In this document: piece after piece, positions 17,653-26,408 of the stretch
How the letters are laid out: each line of letters starts with the position of its first letter
Position numbering within the stretch: the stretch's first letter is position 1
Source of the DNA: Sandaracinus amylolyticus
GTDB taxonomy: Bacteria; Myxococcota_A; Polyangia; Polyangiales; Sandaracinaceae
NCBI RefSeq assembly: GCF_021631985.1
Contig: NZ_CP070225.1
Span: 8,308,001 to 8,372,000, forward strand
DNA length: 64,000 nucleotides
Direction of reading: 5' to 3'
Program-made: the position numbers and the translations under genes
The notes under the pieces: generated by a model
What the model was told of the DNA's origin: nothing
Seen by the model: the letters and a program-made list of their open reading frames with translations, nothing else
The model's database searches: none

Positions 17653-19671
17653 TCACTCCTCGGCCGCAGCGGCGTCGACCACGGGAGGCGTCGCGCGCTC
17701 CGCCAGCGCCTTCTGTACCTCGGGCGCGACCTGCGCGATCACCTCGCGCGCCTTGTCGGTGAGCACCTGCCCGTCGACCTTGCCGAACGTCATCAGCTCG
17801 CGCATCAGCGGGTACGCCGCGCCGGCCTCCATGATCGTCTTGAGGATCGGCGACATCATCCCGACCGCGCCGGGCGTCGCGCCGCTCTCGCCGTTCGCCG
17901 CGCTCCCGGCGAACACGCCGTTGGTCTGCAGCACCTTGATCTCGGTGATCTTCTGCGCGGGCATCATCAGCTCGCGCGCGAGATCGGGTGCGACCTCGAG
18001 CGCCTTCACCGCGACGTCGCGCAGCAGGAGCTTGTCACCGACGGCGTTGTCGGCCTCGACCATCGCGCGGCGCGCCTCGGCGAGCGCCAGACCCTTCAGG
18101 CGCTCCGCCTCCGCGAGCTGCTTGATCGCCTCGGCCTCCTTGAACGACGCCTCGGCCGCGGCGTCCGCCGCGATCCGCTGCGCGTCCGCGTCCGCCTGCG
18201 CGGCCGCACGCCGCCGGTTGGCCTCGGCCATCGCCTCGGCCTCCATCGCCTGCGCCGCACCGCGCGCCTTCGCGAGCTGCGCCTCCGCGAGCTCGCGCGA
18301 CTTCTTCGCCTCACCCTCGGCGAGCGCGCGCTCCACCTCCGCGTGCGCGGCCGCCTCGATCACCGCGATCGCCTTCTCGCGCTCGGCCTTCGCGGTCGCC
18401 TCGACCGTCACGATCGTCTGCTTCGCCTGCTCCTCCTCGGCCCGCGCGGTCGCGCGCGCCGCGGCCGCACGCGCCGCCGCTTCCTCGCTCTGGATCACCG
18501 CGACCTGCTTCGCGATGCGCGCGACCTCGATCGCCTTCTCCTTGTCGATGAGCGACGCGCCGACGACCTTCTCCTTGTCGATCATCGCCGCGTCGATCGC
18601 CTTCTGACGCTCGACCTCGGCGGCCTGGACGACCTTCTGCTTCTCGATCTCCGCCGCCTCGATCGCGCGCTGCTTGGCGATCTCCGCCGCGCTCTGCGCC
18701 TTCTCCGCCTCGATCTGCGCCTCGCGCTCCGCGCGCTGCTTCTGTGCGAGCGAGATCGCGACCTCGCGCTCCTGCGCGATGCGCGCCTGCTCGACCGCCC
18801 GCTGCTTCTCGTACGACGCGAGGTCACGCGCCTGCTCCTGGATCAGCACCGCCTTCGCGGTCTCCGCGGTCTGCATCGCGGCGTACTCCGCGACGCGACG
18901 CGCCTGATCCGCCTCGGCCTGCTTCTGCGTCTGCTCGAGCTCGAGCGCGCGCATCTTCGCCGCGACGTTCTGCGCGTGGATCTGGTTGTCCTTCTCGCGC
19001 TGGATCTGGTTGGTCTTCTCGCGGTTGGTCTGCACGCTCTCGGTGATCGCGCGCAGGCCCTCGGCGTCGAACACGTCGCTCTCGTCGAGCTCCGAGACCG
19101 GCACCATCGCGAGCGACGTGATCGACACGTTCTCGAGCGTCAGGCCGTTCTTCTTGAGCTCCTCGGCGAGCGTCGCCTGGATCATCTCGGCGAACTCCTT
19201 GCGCTTGCCGTGGAGGTTCATGAACGTCTGGTTCGCCGCGACGCTGCGGAGCGCGTCGGTCAGCTTGCCCTCGATGAGATCGGCGATGCTCGCGCCGTCG
19301 AGGTTGCGCTCACCGAAGCTGCGCGCCGCGGCGAGCACGTCCTCCTGGATCGGCTCGACCTTGATGTAGAGCTCGGTCGTGACGTTCGCCTTGATCTTGT
19401 CGGCGGTCACGAGCGCGTTCTTGCCCGCGCGCTCGACGCTCAGCTTCACGCTTCGCAGCGAGACGCGCAGGAGCTGGTGGAGGATCGGGTAGACCATCAC
19501 ACCGCCCCCGATCACCACCTTGTTGCCGCCGCGACCGGTGCGGACGAGCGCCTCGTCGGCGCCGCAGCGCCGGTAGAACCGGCTCATCATGACCATCGCC
19601 ATCGTCGCGACGAACACGACGAAGCCGATGGAGCCGGCGATCAACCAGGTGACCGGATTCAACGTGCCCAT
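17653..19671 (-). CDS. Flotillin-like SPFH membrane scaffold protein (YqiK type)
   Basis: 672-residue membrane protein. An N-terminal transmembrane helix (about 8-30) is followed by an SPFH/band-7 domain (about 35-230). A very long Ala/Glu/Lys-rich coiled coil (about 235-560) and a C-terminal tail follow. Flotillins oligomerise through SPFH and coiled-coil parts and organise membrane microdomains. The layout matches E. coli YqiK more than short stomatins. GGAGGAAAGGAAG precedes the ATG at 19671. The YqiJ-like gene starts upstream on the same strand, matching the yqiJ-yqiK pairing of other bacteria. A hairpin lies past the stop. Confidence 0.92.
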   Translation of the reverse strand: MGTLNPVTWLIAGSIGFVVFVATMAMVMMSRFYRRCGADEALVRTGRGGNKVVIGGGVMVYPILHQLLRVSLRSVKLSVERAGKNALVTADKIKANVTTELYIKVEPIQEDVLAAARSFGERNLDGASIADLIEGKLTDALRSVAANQTFMNLHGKRKEFAEMIQATLAEELKKNGLTLENVSITSLAMVPVSELDESDVFDAEGLRAITESVQTNREKTNQIQREKDNQIHAQNVAAKMRALELEQTQKQAEADQARRVAEYAAMQTAETAKAVLIQEQARDLASYEKQRAVEQARIAQEREVAISLAQKQRAEREAQIEAEKAQSAAEIAKQRAIEAAEIEKQKVVQAAEVERQKAIDAAMIDKEKVVGASLIDKEKAIEVARIAKQVAVIQSEEAAARAAAARATARAEEEQAKQTIVTVEATAKAEREKAIAVIEAAAHAEVERALAEGEAKKSRELAEAQLAKARGAAQAMEAEAMAEANRRRAAAQADADAQRIAADAAAEASFKEAEAIKQLAEAERLKGLALAEARRAMVEADNAVGDKLLLRDVAVKALEVAPDLARELMMPAQKITEIKVLQTNGVFAGSAANGESGATPGAVGMMSPILKTIMEAGAAYPLMRELMTFGKVDGQVLTDKAREVIAQVAPEVQKALAERATPPVVDAAAAEE

Positions 19672-19775
19672 GACCGTTCTTCCTTTCCTCCGTGAGCCGC
19701 GCACGAGAGCGCGGCTCCCTCGCAACGGGTCCGAATCGGCCCGCGCGCCATCTTCGTTGCGTTGTCGAGCGACCG

Positions 19776-20474
19776 TTACAGAACGCGCTGCCGGCGCTCG
19801 GGCTCGCCCTCGTCGAACGCGGCGACGTAGAGCGTCCCGTCGTCGCTGCACTCGACGACCACGGCCTCGTCGCGCTCCGCGAGCTCGCGCGTGCCCGGCG
19901 CGACGCGACACACGACGCGCACGTCGTGACCGCTGCGATCGCGCAGCCGCACTTCGCCGAACTCCGCGCTCACCCGCGACGAGATCACGACGCCGATCGT
20001 GCCCACGAGCTCGCGACGCGACGTCGCGGCCTGGGCGCGATCGTCGACGATCGGCGCGAGCACCCGCGCGACCAGCGCCGCCCCGCCGTATCCGACGAGC
20101 AGCGCGATCGGCAGCGTCCACGCCAGCGAGACCAGCGGCGGGCCCGCGGGGTGGTCGAGGTACGTCGAGTTGATCGAGAGCCCGGCGATCGCGAACGCGA
20201 GCCCCGCCGACTCCACCGTCAGCGTGAGCGGCACGCGACCGATCGCGAGCGGCCCGAGCAGCGCCTCGAGCGCAGAGCCGTGCCCCGCGTCGGCGTGCCC
20301 GTCCGCGTCGCCATCGCCGTCCCCCTCGGCGTGGCCATCGGCGTCGCCGTCGTCATGACCGCCGAGCAGGCCGAGCACACCGGTCGCCTGCACCAGCGCG
20401 AAGAGCAACGTCGCGCCTCCCGCGACGGTGAATGGAACGTTCGCCCACGACGAAAGCCAGTCGAGCACCGACAC
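19776..20474 (-). CDS. YqiJ-like (DUF1449/NfeD-related) membrane protein
   Basis: 232-residue inner-membrane protein, partner of the flotillin. Hydrophobic segments lie near residues 10-35, 85-115 and 120-150. A C-terminal OB-like domain (about 160-232) includes ELVGTIGVVISSRVSAEFGEVRL. A His/Asp/Gly repeat tract (about 38-66, GHDDGDADGHAEGDG type) lies between the first and second membrane segments and could bind metal. The GTG at 20474 was chosen because GGGAGG precedes it at a proper distance; a longer frame starts at 20513. Gene order and strand match yqiJ-yqiK operons. The His/Asp tract looks unusual to me. Confidence 0.8.
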   Translation of the reverse strand: MSVLDWLSSWANVPFTVAGGATLLFALVQATGVLGLLGGHDDGDADGHAEGDGDGDADGHADAGHGSALEALLGPLAIGRVPLTLTVESAGLAFAIAGLSINSTYLDHPAGPPLVSLAWTLPIALLVGYGGAALVARVLAPIVDDRAQAATSRRELVGTIGVVISSRVSAEFGEVRLRDRSGHDVRVVCRVAPGTRELAERDEAVVVECSDDGTLYVAAFDEGEPERRQRVL

Positions 20475-20541
20475 GGTGCGCCTCCCTTCCGAGCCGGCCC
20501 CCCAAGCCGACATCGCGCGTCCAACCGTAGGGCAAGGGACG

Positions 20542-22044
20542 CTATTTCGGAAATCGGTCGCCGCGCGCCGCGTTCTCCGTGGGCAACCACACGCGGAACG
20601 TCGACCCGCGCCCCACGACGCTGTCCACGGTGATCTCCCCGCCGTGCGCCTCCACGATCCGACGCGCGACCGAGAGCCCGATCCCGGCGCCCGCCGCGAC
20701 CGCGCGCGCCCCGCTCGTCCGGCGGAACGGCAGGAACAGCTTCTCGCGATCGGCGGTCGCGATCCCGATGCCGTGATCGACGACCTCGACGAACGCGCGC
20801 TCCCGCTCCCGCCCGACGCGCACTCCGATGGATCCGCCCTGCGGCGAGTACTTGATCGCGTTGCTCACGAGGTTGCCGACGACCTGCTGCATGCGGAGCA
20901 CGTCGGCGCGCACCATCACCGTCTCGTCCGGCGCGTCCAGGGTGATCGCGTGCCGGGTCGCGGTCGGTGCGTGCAGCTCCACGACCTCGCGCGCGACGTC
21001 GCGCAGATCGATGGGCTCGCGCGTCAGGGCGAGCTCGCCCGCCTCGATGCGCGTCGCGTCGAGCAGATCGCCGATCATCCGCGCGAGCAGCTCGATCTGC
21101 CGGTCCGCCATCGCCAGCGTGCGCTCGCGCGCGCCGGGATCGTTCCGCGCGAGCGAGATCGCCATCCTCAGCGCGGAGAGCGGGTTCCGCAGGTCGTGCG
21201 CGACGCCGGCGAGGAACGCGAGCCGCTCCTCGCGCTGGCGCGCGAGCTCCCCGCGCATCTCGCTCAGCGCCACCGCGATCTCCCGGATCTCGCGAGGGCT
21301 CTGCGCCAGGGGCGCTGCGCCTCGCCCGCCCGTCGGACGTGTGATCTCGTCCCGCAACACGGCGAGCGGGCGCAGCACGCGCACGTGCAGCCCGGTGACC
21401 AGCATCAGGAGGCCCGACGCGATCAGCACCGCGGCTGCGATCGCCGCGATCGACGCCTGCCGGTCCACCCGCTCGGTCTCGCGCTGCGCGTGCTCGACCT
21501 GCTCGACGTTCATCCGGCGGAGCTCGCCCGCCCGATCGTGCAGCGCGCCCAGCGGCCCCCGCATCTCGCGCACCACCTCCTCGAGCGGCGCGTCGCGTGC
21601 CTCGAGCGCGCGGCGTCGCGCCTGGGCCTCGTCGAGCAGGTGCTCGATGTCGTCGAGCAGGAGGCGCTCTCGCGGGCTCGCGATGAGGGTGCGCGCCTGG
21701 TCGAGGTTCGCTCGCATCTGGCGATCGAGCGTCCCGCGCGGTCGCGCGACCTCGGGGTTGTCGGTCGCGACCGCGAGATCACCCAGCGAGTCGTACATCT
21801 CGAGCCGGAGCTCCATCTCGTCGGCGAGCGCGCGGCTCTGGGTGTCGCGCAGCATCGTCCACGTGACGTCGTGGAGCAGGGTCGTCACGACGAGCAGCGC
21901 GAGCGCGAGCGCGATCGCGAGGGTGCCGAAGAGCACCGACCACAACGTCACGGTCCCGCGCAGCCCGAGACCCGGCCCTTCGCGCGCCCGCGGGCGCGAT
22001 CCCTCGTGCAGCGCACCGTCTCGCTGCTCGATCGCGAGCCGCAT
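20542..22044 (-). CDS. Membrane sensor histidine kinase
   Basis: About 500 residues. Two transmembrane helices (near 30-58 and about 210-230) flank a helical extracytoplasmic sensor. A HAMP-like linker leads to HisKA with the H-box VAHDLRNPLSAL, then an HATPase domain with NLVSNAIKYSP (N box), DHGIGI (G1) and GAGIGLSVARRI (G2). It should autophosphorylate on His and pass phosphate to a response regulator, but none is encoded nearby. I chose the ATG at 22044; a GTG at 22083 would leave only 29 bases to the divergent hydrolase start. The sensor ligand is unknown. Confidence 0.88.
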   Translation of the reverse strand: MRLAIEQRDGALHEGSRPRAREGPGLGLRGTVTLWSVLFGTLAIALALALLVVTTLLHDVTWTMLRDTQSRALADEMELRLEMYDSLGDLAVATDNPEVARPRGTLDRQMRANLDQARTLIASPRERLLLDDIEHLLDEAQARRRALEARDAPLEEVVREMRGPLGALHDRAGELRRMNVEQVEHAQRETERVDRQASIAAIAAAVLIASGLLMLVTGLHVRVLRPLAVLRDEITRPTGGRGAAPLAQSPREIREIAVALSEMRGELARQREERLAFLAGVAHDLRNPLSALRMAISLARNDPGARERTLAMADRQIELLARMIGDLLDATRIEAGELALTREPIDLRDVAREVVELHAPTATRHAITLDAPDETVMVRADVLRMQQVVGNLVSNAIKYSPQGGSIGVRVGRERERAFVEVVDHGIGIATADREKLFLPFRRTSGARAVAAGAGIGLSVARRIVEAHGGEITVDSVVGRGSTFRVWLPTENAARGDRFPK

Positions 22045-22112
22045 CGCGACCACGTGGTCGCAACGCGCGGGCCACACCTGCACGATCGACGTCGCGTACT
22101 AAGCTGCGCGCC

Positions 22113-23234
22113 GTGGCGACGCACCTCGACGCGCGTACCGGCGCCGCCCTCGCGATCGGCGCGCTGACCACCGCGAGCGCGCTCGGTCTCGCGTTCTGCC
22201 AGTCTCCCCAGGGCGACGAGCCGAACCGCAGCGCCGAGGCGATGGTCACGCACACGCTCGAGGAGGCGTGGCCGCCGCCCGCCGGCGACCTCGAGGCGGC
22301 GCTCGCCGCGACCGCGATCCGGCGCATCTCGGAGTCGGCGATCTACGATGCCGGCGTGGACGCGGGTGACGGCGACAGCGGGCCTCCGATCGCGCTGCCC
22401 GAGGGGCCGATCGAGGGCCTGCAGGTGCGCCGCGGCGTGTACGAGGACATCCACTTCCTCGAGGTCGTGATCGGCCCCGCGACGTTCGACGACGCGCTCC
22501 CGATCGTCTTCGTGTTCCACGGGCGCGGCGGCAACGCGGGCCTGCCGGGCGGCCCCTTCCTCGGGCTCTCGCACCCGGTGCGCGTGATCGTCCCGCAGGC
22601 GGGCGATCGCCTGGGCACGGGGTGGGAGTGGCTGCCGGTGAGCGTGGGATCGGGGCTCGTCGATCGCCTCGCGTCGTCGCTCTTCCAGGTGAGCTCGCGC
22701 GTCGCCGCGATGATCCGCACGCTGACCGCGGAGCGCCCCACGATCGGCCGGCCGATCGTGAGCGGCTTCTCGCAGGGCGGGCTGCTCACGTACGCGCTCG
22801 CGCTGCACCACGACGACGTGGTGGGCCACGCGTTCCCGCTCTCGACGTGGCTGCCGCCGCCGCTCGAGCCGCTCTATCGGCGCGACGATCTGCGCTTCCC
22901 GCCGATCCGATCGATGCACGGCACCGTCGATCCGGTGATCCCGGTCGGGCCCACGCGCGTGCTCGTCGATCGGCTGCGCTCGCGCGGGTTCGACATCGAG
23001 CTCGTCGAGTTCGACGGAGTCGGCCACGAGATGAGCGAGGCGATGAACCAGACGTTCCATCGCTGGCTCGAGCGCGCGGTGTGCGACGTGGTCGGCGACA
23101 CCGCGTGCCCGGCGGCGCTCGCGCCGGGCGAGGACGGCGGCGTGCCGATCGAGGATGCCGGCGTCGACGCCGGTGAGGACGCGGGCGTCGATGCGGGACG
23201 CCGTCGCCGCCGTGCTCCTCGCGACGCCGGTTGA
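22113..23234 (+). CDS. Secreted alpha/beta hydrolase (carboxylesterase/phospholipase type)
   Basis: 373-residue exported serine hydrolase. The N-terminus is hydrophobic (about 10-29, ending LAFCQ) and may be a signal or lipoprotein signal. The hydrolase domain (about 90-330) has the oxyanion region VFVFHGRGGN, the nucleophile elbow GFSQGG, a likely Asp in HGTVDPVIP and His in GVGHEM. This matches the phospholipase/carboxylesterase and polyhydroxybutyrate-depolymerase-like families. The C-terminal tail is an Asp-Ala-Gly-Val repeat ending in an Arg run. The GTG start gives the shortest divergent spacing with the histidine kinase gene. Confidence 0.82.
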   Translation: MATHLDARTGAALAIGALTTASALGLAFCQSPQGDEPNRSAEAMVTHTLEEAWPPPAGDLEAALAATAIRRISESAIYDAGVDAGDGDSGPPIALPEGPIEGLQVRRGVYEDIHFLEVVIGPATFDDALPIVFVFHGRGGNAGLPGGPFLGLSHPVRVIVPQAGDRLGTGWEWLPVSVGSGLVDRLASSLFQVSSRVAAMIRTLTAERPTIGRPIVSGFSQGGLLTYALALHHDDVVGHAFPLSTWLPPPLEPLYRRDDLRFPPIRSMHGTVDPVIPVGPTRVLVDRLRSRGFDIELVEFDGVGHEMSEAMNQTFHRWLERAVCDVVGDTACPAALAPGEDGGVPIEDAGVDAGEDAGVDAGRRRRRAPRDAG

Positions 23235-23292
23235 CTCTCGCTTGCCTCGGCGACGCTCGGTGACGGACCATGACGGCTCAGGGGAGGTCGCC

Positions 23293-23850
23293 GTGGAAGT
23301 GAAGGGGACTGCGTTCCTCGCGCGCCGGACGTTGCTCGTCCACGAGCTCGGCGAAGAGAAGTTCACGCGCTTCCTGGAGCGCTTCGCGGAGAAGGAGCCG
23401 GTGTTCCGCGAGCCGATCCTCGCGACCTCGCTCCTGCCCATCAAGCCGTTCCTCGCGCTCAACGACGCGATCGTCGCCGAGCTCTACGGCGGCGACATCG
23501 AGTCGTACATCCGCGTCGGCGCGGCGAGCGCGGAGTGGTCGCTCACCCAGGGCCCCTACAAGCACCTGCGCGAGACCAAGAGCCTCGAGTCGTTCGCGGG
23601 GATGGGGCGCGTGCTCTACGCGAACTTCTTCACCAAGGGCCGCGCCGAGACGGTGAAGCACGGCAACCGCGTCGAGCTGCGCATCCTCGACGTCGCGCGC
23701 GAGGTCCACCACCCCTACTTCGAGTACGCGATCTGCGGCTACTTCAAGCGCGGTCTGGAGATCGTCGGAGGGGTTCGCGTCGAGATGCGGCGCATCCGCG
23801 GGTTCACCAAGGGTGATGCCGACGTGCTCTACGAATTCCTGCTGTCGTAG
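23293..23850 (+). CDS. DUF2378/TIGR02265-like protein
   Basis: 185-residue cytoplasmic protein. The opening (VKGTAFLARRTLLVHELGEEKFTRFL) and the closing segment (EIVGGVRVEMRRIRGFTKGDADVLYEF) resemble the DUF2378/TIGR02265 family, which is expanded as paralogues in Myxococcus, and have a V4R-like arrangement. The Cys residues common near the end of related proteins are not present here. The function of the family is unknown. GGGGAGG sits five bases before the GTG at 23293. The longer frame starting at 23155 overlaps the upstream hydrolase gene and is unlikely. It precedes tex by 92 bases. Confidence 0.68.
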   Translation: MEVKGTAFLARRTLLVHELGEEKFTRFLERFAEKEPVFREPILATSLLPIKPFLALNDAIVAELYGGDIESYIRVGAASAEWSLTQGPYKHLRETKSLESFAGMGRVLYANFFTKGRAETVKHGNRVELRILDVAREVHHPYFEYAICGYFKRGLEIVGGVRVEMRRIRGFTKGDADVLYEFLLS

Positions 23851-23901
23851 CGCGAGCGATCCGTGGGGCACGACGCATCGGGCGGCGGGCGTTCTCGCAC
23901 G

Positions 23902-23930
23902 TTGAAGCGGTCGATCTCGTCGGATAGAAG
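23902..23930 (+). promoter_or_regulatory. Sigma70-like promoter for tex
   Basis: TTGAAG at 23902-23907 and TAGAAG at 23925-23930 are separated by 17 bases. They lie just upstream of the tex start at 23943, which would give a very short leader. Confidence 0.4.
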
Positions 23931-23942
23931 CGTCCGTTCCGT

Positions 23943-26282
23943 ATGAGCGAGACGACGACCAAGCCTCAAGCGTTCGATCCCGTTCCGTTCATCTCGTTGG
24001 AGCTGAGTCTCCCGCCGCGCGGCGTCGCGGCGGTCGTGAAGCTGCTCGAGGAGAACGCGACCGTTCCCTTCATCGCGCGCTACCGCAAGGAAGTCACGGG
24101 CGGCCTCGACGAGGTGCAGATCCGCGACATCCAGGAGAAGCGGGCGTACATCCTCGAGCTCGAAGAGCGACGCGCGTCGATCCTCGACGAGATCGGCAAG
24201 CAGGGGAAGCTCACCGACGAGCTCAAGAAGAAGATCCTCGCCTGCAGCACGAAGGCGGCGCTCGAGGATCTCTACCTGCCGTACAAGCCGAAGCGCCGGA
24301 CGCGCGCGACGATCGCGCGCGAGAAGGGGCTCGAGCCGCTCGCGCTGCGCATCCTCGCGCAGAGCGCGGACGGAGATCCGCGCGCCGAGGCGCAGGCCTT
24401 CGTGAGCACGGAGAAGGAAGTCGCCGACGTCGCGGCGGCGCTCGCGGGCGCGCGCGACATCGTCGCGGAGATCGTCGCCGAGCACGCCGACGTGCGCGCG
24501 GTGACGCGCGAGGCGTTCGAGAAGGAGGGCATCCTCGTCAGCGAGGGCGTGCCCGACAAGATCAAGGAGCCGACGAAGTTCGAGCAGTACTACGACTGGC
24601 GCGAGCCGATCGCGGAGATCCCGTCGCACCGCTTCCTCGCGATCCGTCGTGGTGAGCGCGAGGGCATCCTGCGCGCGTCGCTCGAGGTCGACGGCGAGCG
24701 CGTGGTGCCGCGCCTCGAGAACATCATGAAGCTCGACCGCGGCTCGCCGTGGTGCGGCGAGATGGGCGCGGCGATCGCGGACGCGTTCAAGCGCCTGCTC
24801 GCGCCGAGCGTCGAGAACGACGTGCGCGTCGACCTGAAGCTCAAGAGCGATCGCGGGGCGGTCGACGTGTTCGCCGACAACCTGCGCAACCTGCTGCTGA
24901 GCGCGCCGCTCGGGACCAAGAGCGTGATCGGGATCGACCCCGGCCTGCGCACCGGGTGCAAGGTCGCGGTGGTCGACTCGACCGGGAAGTTCCTGGTCAA
25001 CGACACGATCTATCCGTCGCAGGGCGCGGCGCGCGAGGAGGACGCCAAGCGCGTGCTGCTCACGCTCGTGAAGCGCCACACGCCGTTCGCGATCGCGATC
25101 GGCAACGGCACCGCGGGCCGCGAGACCGAGTCGTTCGTGAAGAAGACGCTCAAGGAAGCGGGCATCGCGGACGTGGTGGTCGTGCCGGTGAGCGAGTCGG
25201 GCGCGAGCGTGTACTCGGCGAGCGACGTGGCGCGCGAGGAGTTCCCCGAGCTCGATCTCACGGTGCGCGGCGCGATCTCGATCGCGCGTCGTCTCCAGGA
25301 TCCGCTCGCCGAGCTGGTGAAGGTCGATCCCAAGTCGATCGGCGTCGGGCAGTACCAGCACGACGTGCACCAGCCGCTGCTCGCGCGGAAGCTCGGCGAG
25401 GTCGTCGAGAGCTGCGTGAACCACGTCGGCGTGGAGCTCAACACCGCCAGCGCGTCGCTGCTCTCGTACGTCGCGGGCATCGGCGCCTCGCTCGCGAAGA
25501 AGATCGTGAAGCACCGCGAGGAGAAGGGCGCGTTCACGTCGCGCCAGCAGGTGCTCGACGTGAGCGGGCTCGGGCCGCGCGCGTTCGAGCAGTGCGCGGG
25601 CTTCCTCCGGGTGCACGGCGCGGCGAACCCGCTCGACTCGAGCGCGGTGCACCCCGAGCGCTACGCGCTGGTCGAGCGCATCGCGAAGGACATGGGGGTC
25701 TCGCTCGCCGAGCTGGTGGGCAACTCCGACCTCGCGAAGAAGATCGACATCCAGAAGTACGTGGGCGAGGGCGTGGGCGAGCCGACGCTGCGCGACATCG
25801 TCGCGGAGCTGGGCAAGCCGGGGCGTGATCCGCGCGCGAGCTTCGAGCCGCCGAAGTTCCGCGACGACGTCATGGAGATCACGGACCTCAAGGAGGGCAT
25901 GATCCTCGAGGGCGTGGTCACGAACGTCACGGCGTTCGGTGCGTTCGTCGATCTCGGCGTGCACCAGGACGGCCTCGTGCACGTGAGCAAGCTGAGCGAC
26001 CGCTTCATCAAGGACCCGAGCGAGGTCGTGAAGGTCGGCGACAAGCTCACGGTGAAGGTCCTCGAGGTCGACCTGGCGCGGAAGCGCATCTCGCTGAGCG
26101 CGCGCATGCACGACGAGGCGAGCAAGGGCGGCCCGCGTCAGGGCAACCAGCACGGCGGCGCGCGTCCGCCCGGCGGCCCGCAGCGTGGTGGCCCGCAGCG
26201 CGGTGGCCCGCAGCAGCAGAAGGGCCCGCCGCCGAAGCAGTTCGCGAACAACCCGTTCGCCAAGCTGCTCGACCGGAAGTGA
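23943..26282 (+). CDS. tex: Tex family RNA-binding protein
   Basis: 779-residue cytoplasmic nucleic-acid-binding protein. The order is a helical N-terminal Tex domain (about 10-200), a YqgF/RuvC-like domain (about 325-450, starting SVIGIDPGLRTGCKVAVVD), helix-hairpin-helix elements (about 500-570, VAGIGASLAKKIVKHR), and an S1 RNA-binding domain (about 648-720, GMILEGVVTNVTAFGAFVDLG). The C-terminus (about 725-775) is a low-complexity Gly-Pro-Gln-Arg tail that tandem 15-base repeats encode. Tex contributes to transcription and toxin regulation in other bacteria. The length matches E. coli YhgF. A terminator follows. Confidence 0.96.
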   Translation: MSETTTKPQAFDPVPFISLELSLPPRGVAAVVKLLEENATVPFIARYRKEVTGGLDEVQIRDIQEKRAYILELEERRASILDEIGKQGKLTDELKKKILACSTKAALEDLYLPYKPKRRTRATIAREKGLEPLALRILAQSADGDPRAEAQAFVSTEKEVADVAAALAGARDIVAEIVAEHADVRAVTREAFEKEGILVSEGVPDKIKEPTKFEQYYDWREPIAEIPSHRFLAIRRGEREGILRASLEVDGERVVPRLENIMKLDRGSPWCGEMGAAIADAFKRLLAPSVENDVRVDLKLKSDRGAVDVFADNLRNLLLSAPLGTKSVIGIDPGLRTGCKVAVVDSTGKFLVNDTIYPSQGAAREEDAKRVLLTLVKRHTPFAIAIGNGTAGRETESFVKKTLKEAGIADVVVVPVSESGASVYSASDVAREEFPELDLTVRGAISIARRLQDPLAELVKVDPKSIGVGQYQHDVHQPLLARKLGEVVESCVNHVGVELNTASASLLSYVAGIGASLAKKIVKHREEKGAFTSRQQVLDVSGLGPRAFEQCAGFLRVHGAANPLDSSAVHPERYALVERIAKDMGVSLAELVGNSDLAKKIDIQKYVGEGVGEPTLRDIVAELGKPGRDPRASFEPPKFRDDVMEITDLKEGMILEGVVTNVTAFGAFVDLGVHQDGLVHVSKLSDRFIKDPSEVVKVGDKLTVKVLEVDLARKRISLSARMHDEASKGGPRQGNQHGGARPPGGPQRGGPQRGGPQQQKGPPPKQFANNPFAKLLDRK

Positions 26283-26290
26283 AACGAAAG

Positions 26291-26324
26291 GGGCGCTACG
26301 GATTCCGTAGCGCCCTTTCCTTTT
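26291..26324 (+). terminator. Rho-independent terminator after tex
   Basis: GGGCGCTACGG (26291-26301) pairs perfectly with 26305-26315 across an ATT loop and is followed by TTTCCTTTT. The stem core recurs in the palindrome at 29794-29814. Confidence 0.88.
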
Positions 26325-26336
26325 GAGATTCCTCTA

Positions 26337-26373
26337 AGGAAAGCAGAGGAGAGTCGTCGTCTCCTGCTTTCCT
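26337..26373. other. Purine/pyrimidine hairpin downstream of tex
   Basis: AGGAAAGCA (26337-26345) and GGAGA (26348-26352) pair with TCTCC (26360-26364) and TGCTTTCCT (26365-26373), leaving a two-base bulge. The next 40 bases repeat CCTGCTCTCCT-like units. It lies between convergent genes and may end transcription of the Cys-rich lipoprotein gene. Confidence 0.45.
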
Positions 26374-26408
26374 AACTTCCTGCTCTCCTCAGAAATTCTC
26401 CTGCTCTC

